Counted from the stretch's first letter, positions 24,931-37,875 are shown. The stretch is DNA of 64,000 bases from Chenopodium formosanum (GCA_024500155.1 CM044860.1:7612501-7676500); one strand, 5' to 3'. Numbers and translations are program-made. Notes: generated from the sequence alone by a model not told the origin.

Positions 24931-26483
24931 GAAGGAGAGAAGTGTTCCAAAGATTAGAGGTTGGTAAAAATGTGCATGAACAATATTTGTATGAGATGAG
25001 ATGTGCATCATAGTTGAAGAGATGTGCTTCACATATATTTTACAAATTTGAAGCAAGGGGTTGTGCTAAGTTATTTATCTCAAATTAATTGTTAGTGGTT
25101 TATTGTCCGTGCCCTCAGTGGTTTAATTGTTTCCTTGTTTTTAAAGTTAGGTATTGAGTCATGATTGTTTTTAATTTAACTAAGCATGTTTTTCTTTTTT
25201 AGTCGAAGATTAGTGGGCTATTTTGTGTGACACTAAGCCACCATCTCCAGTAGTTCTCCACGTTAGTAGAACATTAATAGCAATGTTATAGGGTTTTTCC
25301 TGTGTTATTTAGCCTATTAGATAGGCCTCATGTTGTAGTTTATTTATATTGAGTGGGAATGCATTAGCTTTTCCAAAGTTTATTATTTCTTTTTTTGCTT
25401 TCTTATTACCAACTTCTGCAGGATCTCACTTAAGCTGCTTCTGTTGTACACCCTCTGACCCTTACTAATCCACCAGATTTCTGTTTAGGATTGTTATACA
25501 TAAATAATCAATGTTCTGAATTTTGTTTGTTCAATTTACAACTTGTACATATTACCCTTAATGATAACCTTAAGGGAAGATTACCTTGTTGCATGATTAA
25601 GGCGTAAATATATACGTTATGAAGGATACTTTTGGTATTTCAACTCAATTTCTTAATTGTGGCCTATCTTAGGGATAGATGAACTGTTCAGAGATAACTG
25701 TCAAAGTCTATCTAGTTATTTTAGCATTATTTTGTTTACTAGCCTTTAATTTTGTGTTCCTAGTCAATCAAAACTCATAAATAATAAGCCGCTTACTACC
25801 AGCTTGATAAAGCATGATAGCTTCATTTACTCATCATGCAAATACCTGCCTTCCCAGCTGCTTTATTAACAAGGAAGCAAATTATTTTTTGGTTAATGAT
25901 CCAAGTATGGCTGTTTGGTTCTGCAAATTAGTGCTGCCAAGCAGGGGAAAAAATGTTTTGCTTCTGCATTTAAGCTAGTTGGCTAACTTGGCTTATGGTT
26001 TGTGTTGAATATTGGGCCAGAATTGTCTTTACTTGAGGTTTCCCTCATGTATATCAATGTTAAAAACATCATCAGCCACTGTTTCTCTCCTTTTGCTCTT
26101 CATTTGCCCACAGTTAATGATGTTGTTGCTTCTATCCCGCTTTAGTTATGTTTCCTTTTTTTTTTTTTTTTTTTTTTTTGAGCCGATAGGTTTCATTTAT
26201 TCACAGTTCAATTGCTTGATTTGCTTCTGATTGAACACTGCAATGAGTCAATGACATAAAATCCCCACTGCTTGTTGGAGAGGCTGATTGTGATAGACTT
26301 GCAGAGAGACAGGGTGTGATATGCTGCAATGCTTTTATTTTATATTTTTATTTATTTATTTTGAAATAAACCTCAATGATTATTCATTTCTGCAGAAAGA
26401 CGTGGTATGCTAGTGGAGTAGTGGTAGATCTCTTGCTTGACATTCCTGTGATAGATTGTCTTTTTAGTAGCATATGACCGGCT

Positions 26484-28357
26484 ATGGGTTCAGCCTGTTG
26501 TGTAGCTGCTAGGAATACGACTGTTTCCAACAGAAGTGGAAATGGAGAATCTCACAGGCAAGCTAGATATTCTCCGTCTTGGAGTTTTCGATGGGACAAT
26601 TATCGACGTGTGGCAGGTGAAAATGAGAACCCTTCGTGTCAATCTGGCGATAGAACAAACTTAGATGTTAGAATAGAATTGAAAGATGGAATAGGGTCAG
26701 AGAGAGGAGTGATTTCAGACGGTGGTAGCCGTTTGGATAATCTTGGTACACCCATCTCACTAAAGTCGCCCTCGTATGAAGGGGTCAGCACAAACTACTT
26801 GTCTCCTTCAGGTAAACCTTTTAGTGCCTCTCATAGCCTTATGTTGTACGTTTTGCTATTATATTTACCCGATATCTTTTTTCTCCAACTTATCTCATCA
26901 CTTATCAGCACTACCATTCAACTTAATATGCCTTGTTCATTTGCTGTATTCACTTTGTATTTCTAGTTTAGGTTTATGCTTCAAAAGTATTTGGTTGGCA
27001 TAATTTGTCTCTATCAGAAGGACCTTTCTCTAGACTTGCAAAGGCGTGTCCTGTAAATTGCGCCTTTGTTCTTGTGGCTATGAGGAAACTTGTCTTGTGA
27101 TTGACATTAAAGCAGAGCCTATGACCTTGCTGCCGAATATTTGATTCTGAACGTTATTATTATGCTCCATTTCTGGTCCGGCAAAAGCTAGACTTTTTGT
27201 TTGATTGTCAATAGTCAGTCAATGAGCTTTCTTGAGTATGTGGTTGATTTACTTTACTTAACTTACTTCTGCTCTGGCTGATATGCATTTTGTCTTTGAT
27301 GTTCCAGAGACATCTATGACCAGCAACCACTTTACAAAGGTGAGTTCATTAGCAGTCATACTACTGTTCTAAGAAGATCATAGTGTGTTCCATTGTGCAA
27401 GGTTATTTCCTTGTTTTTTGCTGTTTTGACATGGTAATCACTTTATTTTAACAGATGAACTCTATAGAAGTGCCTGAAATTGCTGCTGTTCCAGTTGCCC
27501 TTCAATATTCCATGCCATCATGTTCATCTTTCTCAACACCAGGTGAGCACTTGTGTTCACATCGTCAGTTACTTCCTGCCAGTTCAACCCCATCAAGACG
27601 AGCTCGACGTTCACCTGGACATCAACTCTTTAGGCAGATTTCAGATAGTAGAATCCTGGGCTTGAAATCCCCAAATAGCAATCCTGTCTCAGAAGGAAGA
27701 CCATCATTTGTGCTCTCAACGTATAGCAATGATCTGGCTGGTGGGTCTTCTGATGGATGGTCATTGCGCACATTTTCTGAACTTGTTGCTTCTTCTCAAA
27801 GAGAAAGATGGTCTTTTGACAGTGAGCGTTTTGGTTCTGGCCGTCACAAGATAAGTGGATCAAGCAGCAGGTTCTCTTATTCTCCTTCCCTTGATCTTCA
27901 AACATGTGGAGCATGCTTAAAGGTTTTGGCAGAGCTCTCAGTTGTTGCTGTTCTAGCATGTGGTCATGTATACCATGCTGAATGCTTGGAAACCATGACT
28001 ACAGAAGCTGAAAAATATGACCCTGTTTGCCCAATTTGCACAGTCGGGCAGAAACAAACTTCTAAAATGTCTAAAAAAGCTTCAAAGGCAGAGGCAGATT
28101 TGAGAATGAAATTTCAGAAAATATCAAGGAATCGCGTCATAGATAGCTATCTTGATGGTGAAGTTGATAACTCTGAACGTCAAAAAATTACAGGGAAAGG
28201 GAAGTTACCCAAGATGGATGCTAGCAGTAGTTCAAAGATTGCATTTGCAAAACCATTCTTGAAGCGACATTTTTCTCTTGGATCAAAGCTCAGTAAATCT
28301 AGTTCAGACTACCAGTCCAGTAAGAAGGGGTTTTGGGCAAGATATCGCAAAGATTGA
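26484..28357 (+). CDS. RING-H2 finger E3 ubiquitin ligase, probably N-myristoylated
   Basis: Spliced model: 26484-26811, 27308-27339, 27455-28357, 420 residues, all with GT-AG borders and consistent phase; the middle exon is only 32 nt. The N-terminus MGSACCVAAR has Gly2 for myristoylation and Cys5/Cys6 for palmitoylation, suggesting membrane attachment. A long Ser/Arg-rich linker follows. The RING finger at about residues 271-315 reads CGAC ... CGHVYHAEC ... CPIC, a C3H2C3 (RING-H2) arrangement with 14-residue loops on both sides. The C-terminus is basic and Ser/Lys-rich. It should transfer ubiquitin from an E2 to an unknown substrate. It resembles a plant family of uncharacterised RING/U-box superfamily proteins starting MGS.CCVAA; no specific member is claimed. 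Confidence 0.88.
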
Positions 28358-29060
28358 CTTCCATCCATTATTTTGACGGTGAGCAGAAAATTCCAGAAAA
28401 AGCATATTTGTCTTTCCTGTTTGGTAGGTTTTACTGAAATTTGCTGTTGCTTTTGTTGCAGTATTCCTTTTATTGTCATTTGATTAAGCTGGTGTTACCT
28501 GGAGTTAGTGTTTTGGAAAACATACTGTCACATGTTTTAGCCACCATAATGTATCATAGTAGATTGGAGGCCATTGAAAGAAGCTGAACTTTTGCAAGCA
28601 TCACAGGATTTCCTGACATCACACATTCAGAGAAGGTGATAGGAATCAGTAAGATGATATGGCACTTGGAAACTAAACTTCCTAGTATTTCTGTAAGCTG
28701 TAATTGTTGGAGTCTGGATATCCTCTGCTAACTTGTGAGGACACTAAATGCTGCTACAGATCAGCAACTATATGCCTCAGTAACAAGATAGATTATTATT
28801 GGTTGTAATTTCTTAGTGCTGTATACACCGCATGTTTTTTTGGCAGTTCCCCTCTATTAGAGCGAGGTTGATCATTGTTAATGTGGCTCTTCATGTTGAT
28901 TTGGCTGGGTTTGTAGCATGACTGTTTGGTTACTTGACAATAGATTTATCGTGCAGCCAGTTGCTAACAGAACAATTAACTTGTCTCTGGTAGATTTGTG
29001 AACATTATGCACTGTGTTGCATTGCACCAAGTTGAACCGTGTAATTTATGTCTATTTGAA
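28358..29060 (+). other. RING-finger gene 3' UTR, possibly with a small intron
   Basis: Non-coding after the stop. GTGAGC at 28379 and TTTTGTTGCAG ending at 28461 could delimit an 83-bp 3' UTR intron; if spliced, the junction close to the stop should not trigger decay. The transcript end is not evident. Confidence 0.4.
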
Positions 29061-29071
29061 GGCCTTGTAAT

Positions 29072-29136
29072 AGGCAGATTTCTACATTCAGTTTGCATAC
29101 TTTGCATAGGCAGATTTCTACATTCAGTTTGCATGA
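29072..29136. repeat. Tandem duplication of a ~34-bp unit
   Basis: AGGCAGATTTCTACATTCAG followed by TTTGCAT occurs twice head to tail, at about 29073 and 29107. Confidence 0.7.
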
Positions 29137-29452
29137 TCTATTGGTTTAACCCTCAAAACGCTGCTAGCTTCTCATAAAGCTAGTTGTAGGAGTTGTTTGG
29201 AAGAGAGGATTTTGATGTAGTAATGAAAAGATTATAAAATCTTGAAATCGATCATATTTTATATAACTCTTTACCAAGAATTCTAAAAAAAAAAAAGAAA
29301 AACTTTCCGGATAAAACATCAGTATCACACGCAAACAATTAATTGAACTAGCTAACAAAATCAGCCAACTACTACAAACAGTAACCTCTAATTGCTAAAA
29401 AGGGCTTCTATGTTTTTTTATGATCGATACAAAGGATGATTGCAAACATTAA

Positions 29453-32400
29453 TTAATCACGATGTAAAAGAGGATCCTCCATATTGTCTACGATACTTTG
29501 TAGGCCTGATCTATAACTTGGATACAATAATTTAACACCCAATTCCTTCTTGATATGAGTATTGCTAACTCGTTTTTCTGCACCCCCGAGAAGTATACTA
29601 TTGATAGAGTTATCGGTAGCACCAATCAGACCAGGCCATTTCTGCTTTATCAGTTGGTGCGCAAGGGCAAAGACTTCGGCTCTAGAGGCAGGATCATCAT
29701 CAACAACATTATAAATCTTCCTGTAGAATAGTTACATTATGAAGCTGAAATGTTAGATTTCCTAAGGGTATATAATCTGAATTATATAGGCAGCTACTTG
29801 TAAGTTGTAATACACAAACAAAATAAATGCAAAAACTGAAACCTAGTACAAAGTATATTATTACTGCTTTCATATAATTTTGCAGAATACTACATCCTCT
29901 ACAATATGTATACGAAATCTTATTTACAATATTAATACACTTCAAAATTCCCTGCACTCACTCTTGATAATGAGCAACAAACATAAGTATATGTCCTATA
30001 CAGTAACAATATCCAGCTTAATGAAATGAAGACATGACCACAGCAACCCAAAGTCATTGGCAAAACCTGTGAGGGTGAAGTCTTTGCTCCAGAATTGTAA
30101 GGATTACATTTATTCCTTTGAAGTGCAAGTCTCAGTCAAGGTGCTCTTTCTGAGACTCTGAGCCACTTAACCCATACATAGGAACATAGCAAACTAAATC
30201 CTGTTTTTAATAAACAGATAGTAAGATTAATTCAAACATATCCCTTCACGGTCCTCTTAATCTATGTATTAATGTATGTGAATGACGTAGGAACCACTTA
30301 GTTAATGGGCATAATTTCCTAAATAACATTCTACAAAAAATCAACAAATGAACTTGAATTAATATATGTGCTTTGAGAGATTGCTAATATCTGCAGAAAC
30401 AACTTGGCGCTCTACTTCCCTGACTTTTTGGAAGTAACTACATCTTTGAAATGGTATCAATAGGATTGCAACATAACATACAATCTTTGGAAGTAGCAGC
30501 CTTTTGGATATAGCCTTAGTTCCTTAGCTCCACTGCACTTTGGGACCTTGAGAAAAACCGTGCTAGTTTGCTAGGTTGCTTGGGAAGAGTGTCCAAGTTT
30601 CTAAGAATTTTGAAACTGGTGTCATAAAGGGGCTCACAACAATCAAATATAGAGTTGTTTGGGTGAATCAATCTTAGTTCAGGGTTGTCCGTGATTATTG
30701 GATAACAATTTTCTAAAATTGGTCAAGATTTTCCACAACCCTTAAAAGGCTTAAAGAGGGCTTCACGAGTATGAATAACCTTTGAAAAGAGTAAACTCAG
30801 GCCTTTTTTGGTCCAATATTGTCTATGAATTATGGTCCAGATTGCATATATAAGCGCTGGAGGCTACTCAAAAGCAAGTGAGGGAAAAGGAATTATACAG
30901 TTCCTGTTGAGATTAGTCGCCAGTATCGAGGGATCTACAATGCATTAAATTCACAATTTGCGTTTTGAGGTTATGAATTTTGTGATATTAGCACTCCTAG
31001 ATTCTGTGAGCTTTTCCAATGATCGCTGGAAAGGGCTTGAAAGGTGTGTGTGTTAGCCTTTATAATGGACTTAATCAAAATCTTTTTTAACCAGTGTCAT
31101 CTCTAAATCAGATGTCCATCCAGGTAAGGGCTTATCATGGTCCTAAGGCAACCATGGGAGGTTGTTTTGGCGATGTAGAAATTAACCTCCACACTTCCCA
31201 CCATATTAACAACATAATAGGCATGTGCTATGATTTTTCATAGGAGATTAGAAGCATAATCAGGACTGGTGTCATCTATAAGCCATTGGGTCATTGAGCA
31301 GCCTCACGATGTTTCTCAATTCTCAACGATTCTCTTAAGGATTATGAATCCATGCACAAGTCTCATAGGCATCACAAGCAAGAGTTATGGATGTCAGCCC
31401 CATCTAGCACAAGTACTGCTACTTTTGATTGAATTTTAAAATTGGTCTTACAAAATCTCTTTCATATAAGGTCCCTCAGCAATTGGCCATCCCCTACTGG
31501 CTTACTAGTTGCAAATAACATTTCCCGTGCATGCCATAGGGCTAAAACAACGCAAGGCCAAGCCAAGGCACCTTAAGACATGATTAACAGGGGTGGGCCA
31601 AAGTATGTATGAGATGGTTCCAGGCCCCACGCAGGCATCCCAAGGCCTTTTGTAAACCCTGAGAAGCACCTTGATGCATAATTTTGTTGGGTCCAAACAA
31701 ACCTCTCCATACACGAAATTGGACCAATTTTGATGACCTGGTATCGTATATTGATGTGATGATATGGGATGATCCCTAGGTCATATAATGTTGTTTGGAA
31801 CCATATATGGCCACTAGTCTATCACAAAAAGGCTCGTGAAACCCTTAACTTAATGAAAGGAGGAGTGTACGTAATCGGCTAAGTTGAAGGTAAAGGCAAA
31901 GTGGGCAATCTCAACCACCCAAATGGCCTCCCGACGTCCCATGGGGTCCATGAGAAACTCTCCTATCTCTTTCTGTTTTGGGCTCAAAAAAGTCGAAAAT
32001 TACCAAAAATTGAAGGCTATAATCCACGCTTAACCAAATTTGGGAAATTTTTCCAAAATTGGAGTGAATGTGGTTGGTGTCCCCAAGGGTCATATAAATT
32101 GGTTTTGAACCATAACAAGCCTACCAATAGGTCAACATTTTCATTTATTATATATATATATATGTGTGAGCTACCTTAGAACACTAGAAGGGAAGAATTC
32201 CTTACATTATCTAGATGTTTTACTAGAGTTCAAAAGTGATGTCCAAGAGGTGTATCATGGCCTTTGATACAGCAATCAATGTCACAAGAGTTATAGCCTT
32301 CAAATTTGTTCATCAAGCTATCCTAAATTCAGCATCATTTATATTCAGATCGACAGTATCAATACAGAATGCTATTAAAAAGCTGCCAAGGATGCAGTAC

Positions 32401-35034
32401 TTCTAATTTTCACGACACAAACTACCAATGTCTCATAGGGATCTCTTAACAGCATAAGTTCGTGTTAACTTCCACGGTAATAGGGAAGATTAAAGAAAAG
32501 AACAGCTAAAGAACCACATGCAGTGTGTTATTGGCCTACTGCAGTTTTGCTTGGTAACAGAACTTTTATGCCCACATACCTGTCGAAGATTAAGCAGTAC
32601 AGTTCCAAATGTTTTCTTAATGGAACTAAGTATAAATGCTTCATCAAAATTGCTAAATTTACTAGGCATATTTTTCCAAAAATCCCCTAACTAGGAAACT
32701 AACCTCTGGACATGCAACGAGATACTTGCTTTTAGAGCTTGACAAATGTCTGCAACATGAACTCGGGATGTAAAATTTTTAGTTGCTCTCCTCTTCTGAC
32801 GTTCTGACATTTCTTTCTTCTTTAGAATGGTATCAATAGCACTGCAATACAACATACATTGCATAAAAAATCTCCGCAGTAGCTACTTAAAGCTCAAAGT
32901 TTATAATTAAGACACCACTGATCGACAATTAATCAGCAAACCTTCTTCCAGGGCCATATATGCCACCAAGCCGAAATACATAGGTTGAGAGGTCAAGATC
33001 TTGTCCCAGCTTTAACCACCCTTCCTCTGACTTTAGTCTCATTTTGGTTAAGTTGCTTGAAGGCTCTGGGATATAACAGCTGCATATCAAGAATCTATAA
33101 GTTACCTGGGATATGATTAGCACAAGAAATTCTGATTCAAAGAAACTACTGTGCAGATGCTTACTTCTCATCAACCCATGCTCCTCTAGCATCTCCGTAT
33201 ACACCTGCATGTAAAAATAGTTTGTACAGAAAGAATAAGATGCCTTATTTACAAAACTTTATTAGCTCTTAACTGAATAACGATACTTCAATGAAACCTT
33301 CAGCTAGGTTTCATAGTCCATTAGTCTATTAAAATACTAATTAGCATAGTCTGCAGCTTTCCTTTGCATTATACAGTGACTTATTGAGATGGTGAGACCT
33401 TTTTTCAATAAACCCCTTCCAATGTACTTGAGAAACACATCCGTCAAGGAATGCTCTCCTGAGTCTCTTAAATGTATTCATATGGTTATCCATACTTAAC
33501 CAGAGCAATCAAGTTAAATCGTATCTGGATTCTGGAAACAATAAGATGCACTCTTCAATCCCTATCCCATGTCATGTGACTCCCTATTTACACCGGTACA
33601 ATATTTTTTAGGTAGATAGAATCAGTGTATGGAGCACAGTAATAAGTCAAAGCTATGCTTCATATAATCATATACATCTATGAATGAAAACATGGAGCAC
33701 GTACTTGTAGTTGACAAATAACAAAGCCACTGGAGATTTCCATCTACCAAACTTTCTTTAAAGGTATCTTCATGTCGAAGAATCTGCATCAAGCATGTTA
33801 ACAAATAATGAAAGAGTACACTTATCTGAGGCAATCTCAGTACTTAAAACATTAAAGAGTTTACAACGTACAGGATCACCAATATCCAAAATTGGAGGAA
33901 TGGAAACTAAAAGGTGAGTACAGCATCTTAGTCTATCGAGGAACTTCCATCTGAGTCATATATTGGAGGATCCGAGGCAATAAGAAACGGAACACAGTGA
34001 ATCAGAGTATCCTGGCAGAAAAACCTAAACCATCAGAAGTCTAGGCCCCTCCATAACAAGGGGAAAACAAGAAATTCCAAAGCAATTCAGGTCTTATAAA
34101 CAGGTTTCAATGAAACTTAAACTACACTCTCTACTTTGTAGATAAAGCATTCCAGGGAACGCAATATTGTAGTATGATATGGTCAGCACATCCTACTTAA
34201 GAACCCTCTCATCAATTCAGGACAAACACCAACAGGCTGACTAGCAAAATCTTGTCTATTGATAATTTTTCAGGCAATTCAACAGCATGAAAAACCAAAT
34301 ACCACAAAACAACTGGACGAAAATAAACACTTACTCTGGTTCCCTGGCATCAAAAACAAAGGTATCAAATCCCTTTTGTTCAAGAACCTTTCTCTTTGCA
34401 TCGCTCATACAAGTACCTGCAACTTCCCTACAACTTCCTCATGTTAGCAACCTCTTGAGGCAACTAAAAGTCAAACAACATTCAAGCAACCAAGAACTTG
34501 TAAGTACATACATGACACATCTCACTCGAATCCTTATATATAGCAATCAACATTCCAAACACTGGTAGTGATAAACCCACATAAACATAACTATAGAATT
34601 GCAAAATAATGCAAAAACCATCATAGAAGAATTAAGTCGATTTCAGTAGATATAAGTCATAAAATTGCAGAAAACTTTATAAATATTATGCATTACTTTA
34701 CCAAATTCAACCCAAATGACGAAACTCCAAAAATTAACACTACTTTTAACATAGCATATGAATGAAACTCCAATACCAATCCAAAACTTCAATTCACTTG
34801 GCCTAATTAATACCCAAAACAACATCTATCCCAAAAATCCCAAAATATTCTTGGTCATTGTTATTAAATGATCATAAAAATTAAACCAACATCATGAGAT
34901 ATATCAACAAAATAATACGGAGTAACATAATAATCAAATTGATATAAATAAAAAGGAGAAATTATGTACCATCCTTCATTTTTGAGCTCTTGAGCAAAGA
35001 ATTGACCCACATAACCCATGCCAAGAATAAACAT
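29453..35034 (-). CDS. NAD(P)-binding Rossmann-fold protein (epimerase/atypical SDR family), eight coding exons
   Basis: Minus-strand exons from the first internal ATG: 35034-34970, 34427-34335, 33950-33872, 33783-33705, 33204-33165, 33079-32942, 32841-32704, 29720-29453, with phases and GT-AG sites consistent, giving 299 residues. The N-terminus MFILGMGYVGQFFAQELKNE carries a GxGxxG dinucleotide-binding loop. LLVSIPP, LCYLSTTSVYGD, GAWVDE and FRLGGIYGPGR are epimerase-type core motifs; the Tyr of SVYGD takes the place of the catalytic Tyr, but the usual YxxxK helix is not obvious (LTKMRLKSE instead), as in YeeZ-like proteins. The C-terminus is NTHIKKELGVKLLYPSYRSG. Substrate unknown. The frame extends upstream without an ATG to 35214, encoding a transit-peptide-like segment, so the true start is unresolved. 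Intron 7 is about 3 kb. Confidence 0.85.
29721..32703. other. Large intron 7 of the Rossmann-fold gene, with TE-like filler
   Basis: This intron is far longer than the others (80 to 920 bp). Its middle (about 30500-32150) has higher GC and a texture unlike the surrounding intron, with no TIR, LTR or domain that I can name. It is likely a decayed transposon insertion. A (TA)n stretch lies at 32149-32164. Confidence 0.45.
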
Positions 35035-35211
35035 TCTTTTGGTTGGAAACTCAATTTTATTGCTCTCAATTTCAGATTTTAAGTGAGTTGTTGATGATGG
35101 AGTTTGCAATGACGATAAAGTTAGGAACTTTAGTGAAGAGGGACCCCGGAGATTTCGCCGGAGTAACGCCGGAGTTTTCGGAAGTTGTGCCGCTGGTGTG
35201 TGAACTTCCAG
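35035..35211 (-). other. In-frame N-terminal extension lacking ATG (transit-peptide-like)
   Basis: Upstream of the internal ATG the frame stays open for 59 codons to CTG at 35211-35209, with a TAA two codons further up. The segment begins LEVHTPAAQLPKTPALLRRN and continues with LSSLQTPSS: rich in Leu, Ser, Thr, Pro and Arg, poor in acids at its start, like a plastid transit peptide. There is no in-frame ATG. Options are CUG initiation, a lost ATG, a missed upstream exon, or 5' UTR that happens to be open. Confidence 0.55.
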
Positions 35212-35335
35212 TTTTTAAAGTGAAACCCAATTCGTAGTGTTGAAATTTCAAGCAAGTATTTGTGCATAACTTGGGATCGCGTTGTGCAGAACAAGGGTTC
35301 ATTTGTGGTTTTTTGAGCAATACGTAGTTTTTTGG

Positions 35336-36421
35336 GTTTTTCTACACGGTACTCTAAGTTATTCACTTTTTCAACTGTGTCCACCCATTTTCAAAATTCC
35401 ACACTATAACAAGGTACCTTTAGCAAATGCGATATAACCCTACCCTAATTCCCCCGTTAACTTAAGTTAACTTTCCATTAACTTCAAAATAAATAAATTT
35501 AAAAAAAAAAAAAAACCCATAACACAAACACCTCTCTCTCCTCCGTCACAAGTATCCACCACCACACCTCCAGCCGCACCACCGCCCTCCACCCACCCAC
35601 CGACACACCCCAGGCCACCTGCGAGCCGAACCCCACCAGCAATCCCTACCATCACAGCCCCACCACCACCCATCACAGGCCCACCACCACCTAGTGCACC
35701 ACCAAAGAAAGTGTTCGAATGCAATGGAGGAATTTAATTCGAATTCGAATTGAAATTTCGACAAATTAGTTTAGGGCTTTTGTTTCATTGGTTTCAAATT
35801 GCAAAATTAAGTTGTTAATTGTTGTTTTCGTTTTAAAATCAAAGAATTTTGTTCAAAACAATAGAAAACCCTAATATTTCCCCCAATTTGATTTTAATTG
35901 TTAAATCATCAATTTTGGTTCAATTAGATTGAGATTAAATACACAAAACTTGTTTTAATTGATTTTTCCACACGAATTATGGTTCAATTGGTCGAAATTG
36001 TTCGAAATACGCCCAAAACTTTTCGAAAAATGGTCGAAAATCTAGGCATGAAGAGGAGTTGAGAGAGGAGGGAGGAGGATGATGCGGTGGTGGGTCGAGG
36101 AGAGAGGAGCGAGCCACTATGGTGCGGCGGTGCAGCTGGATCGAAAGTGTGGCGGTGCGGCTGGAGGTGCTGCGGTGGTGCGGCTAGAGGTGCGGTGGTA
36201 GGTACTTGTGACGGAGGAGAGAGAGGTGTTTGGGTGTTTTGGGGTTTTTTTGTTTTTTTTTTTTTAATTTATTTATTTTGAAGTTAACGGAGGGATTAGG
36301 GTAGGGTTACATCGTACACACTAAAGGTATCTTGGGGTTACAGTGTGAAATTTTGAACATGGGTGAACACAGCTTGGAAAAGTGAATACCTTAGGGGTAC
36401 TTACTTTCACAAGGTCGAAAA
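35336..36421. mobile_element. Mutator-like non-autonomous element 1 (long TIRs, GC-rich interior)
   Basis: The two ends are long imperfect inverted repeats. The left has GTTATTCACTTTTTCAACTG, TTCAAAATTCCACACTATAAC and CCCTACCCTAAT; the right, read inward, has GGTATTCACTTTTCCAAGCTG, TTCAAAATTTCACACTGTAAC and CCCTACCCTAAT. The repeat continues inward through CACCTCTCTCTCCTCCGTCA, so the arms are about 240 bp. The interior is unusually GC-rich and pyrimidine/purine-skewed. No transposase. Exact ends and target duplication are unclear. Its left arm lies just upstream of the Rossmann-fold gene and may supply its promoter. Confidence 0.72.
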
Positions 36422-36473
36422 GAATGCTTTGAATTCCAAGTGGGGTTCTAAAACCCTAGCTTTTTTTTTTGGG

Positions 36474-37875
36474 TTATTCTACGCTATGTCCTTAAACTTT
36501 TTCGGTTTCTAAGCTGTGTCAAACGTCTAATTGTACCCTATTTCAAAAAAAAAAAAAAGGTCTAATTGTACCCTCAACCTCACTATTTTTTTAATTAGCA
36601 ATAACCTTTGACGTTAACATTAAATAACGGACGTTAGGATTCGTTAATTGTCGTTACTAGTTACTTATTAAAACATAAAAAAAAAAAAAAAATTTAAAAA
36701 AAAAAAATCAAAACTCCCCCATCGCCAAACCCTAACCCCTCCCTTAAACTCGCCGAAAAATCGGTCGACACTCCACCTTAACCACCTAAATTGTCCGGCT
36801 GGTACTGTACCTCCCCACCCCACCCACCCCCGAGTCCCCAACCCCCTCCTTTTCCCCTAACCCCTGTCGCATCCACCTTCTTTCTCGAAACCCCAACCAT
36901 CCGACCACCCTCATTCTTCTGTTAAACCACCACGGAACAACCCCCAACTCCCTTTCCCACACCCCGAAACGACGAGGGAGGGTCGTTTTGAGGTGGGGAA
37001 AAGGGATTGTTGGTTGTTTCGTGGTGGTTGGTGGTCGGTATTCTAGGCTGGTTGCGTCACGTGGTTGTTTTCGTGGGGTGTTAAGGAAGGAAGGAAAGCG
37101 AGGGGGAAAGGGTGGGGGCTCACCGGCGGGAGGAATTGTCTGGGCGAGGGTGGGCAGCCGGTTGCCGGCATTGACGACGTGGGTTGATGGGCTGGGTTTT
37201 GTTGGTGGGAGAGGTGGTTGGTTTTTTTATAATTAATTCTTAATTAAGTTTTAATTATTTATTTTCTGATTTTTATATTTTTTTTAAAGTGTTAGACTAA
37301 TTAGAACATGACACGTGTCAAATTAATAACGGCACTTAACTTTTGTTAACGGATATGGCTGTCAATAGAGCTGTGCACCGGTCCAAAACAGGACCGAAAC
37401 TCGGAATCGCCTATTTTTGAGGACCAAAAATCGGTCCGTGATCAATCAGTCCAGGTTCCAGTCTAGACCTGTTTATTCCGGTCCGGTTATATAATTTTCT
37501 TTTCTTTTTTTTGCATTTTAATATCTTCATATATACATCATTTTTTACGCCTGGTTTTTGTTTGCGTATTTTCCGATTTTACACCTAGAGTTTATAAATT
37601 ACAAGTTTTGCACATAAATTTTTTAGAAATTTAAATATAAAATTTATTAACCCAAAAAATAAAAATAAAATTCCAGTCCATTCTGGTTCGGACCGGAAAC
37701 CTAGAATCACCAATTTGAGAGGACCGAAGACCGACCTAGAATCCAACAGTCCGGTCCGATTTCCGCTCTCGAGCCTTTTTTGCACACCCCTAGTTGTTAA
37801 AAGATATTGTTGATAAAATATCGTAAGGTGGAGGGCACAACTTACAACTTTGAAAAAGCATGGATACAACTTACG
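36474..37875. mobile_element. Mutator-like element 2, related to element 1, with a nested hAT-like insertion
   Basis: The left end GGGTTATTCTACGCTATGTC resembles the left end of element 1 (GGGTTTTTCTACACGGTACT), including a following CTGTGTC. The right end read inward (GTTGTATCCATGCTTTTTCA, then GTAAGTTGTGCCC) is a weaker inverted match. The interior has a GC-rich block at 36715-37200 with CCAAACCCTAACCCC and a stretch rich in GGTGG, looking like captured gene sequence. A hAT-like repeat interrupts it at 37366-37792. Confidence 0.5.
37366..37792. mobile_element. hAT-like non-autonomous element nested in element 2
   Basis: Ends TAGAGCTGTGCACCGGTCC and, read inward from the right, TAGGGGTGTGCAAAAAAGGC. 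Flanking octamers GCTGTCAA (37358-37365) and GTTGTTAA (37793-37800) agree at six of eight positions, like an aged 8-bp target duplication. The interior is rich in GGACCGG/CCGGTCC words that form inverted halves. Confidence 0.62.

Noticed and set aside
24703..25056. 117-codon minus-strand frame in the RING gene leader intron
   Set aside because: It is the antisense shadow of decayed Copia gag.
35467..35764. Gly/Trp-rich minus-strand frames near 35.5 kb
   Set aside because: They arise from the GC-skewed arm and core of a Mutator-like element; no protein family recognised.
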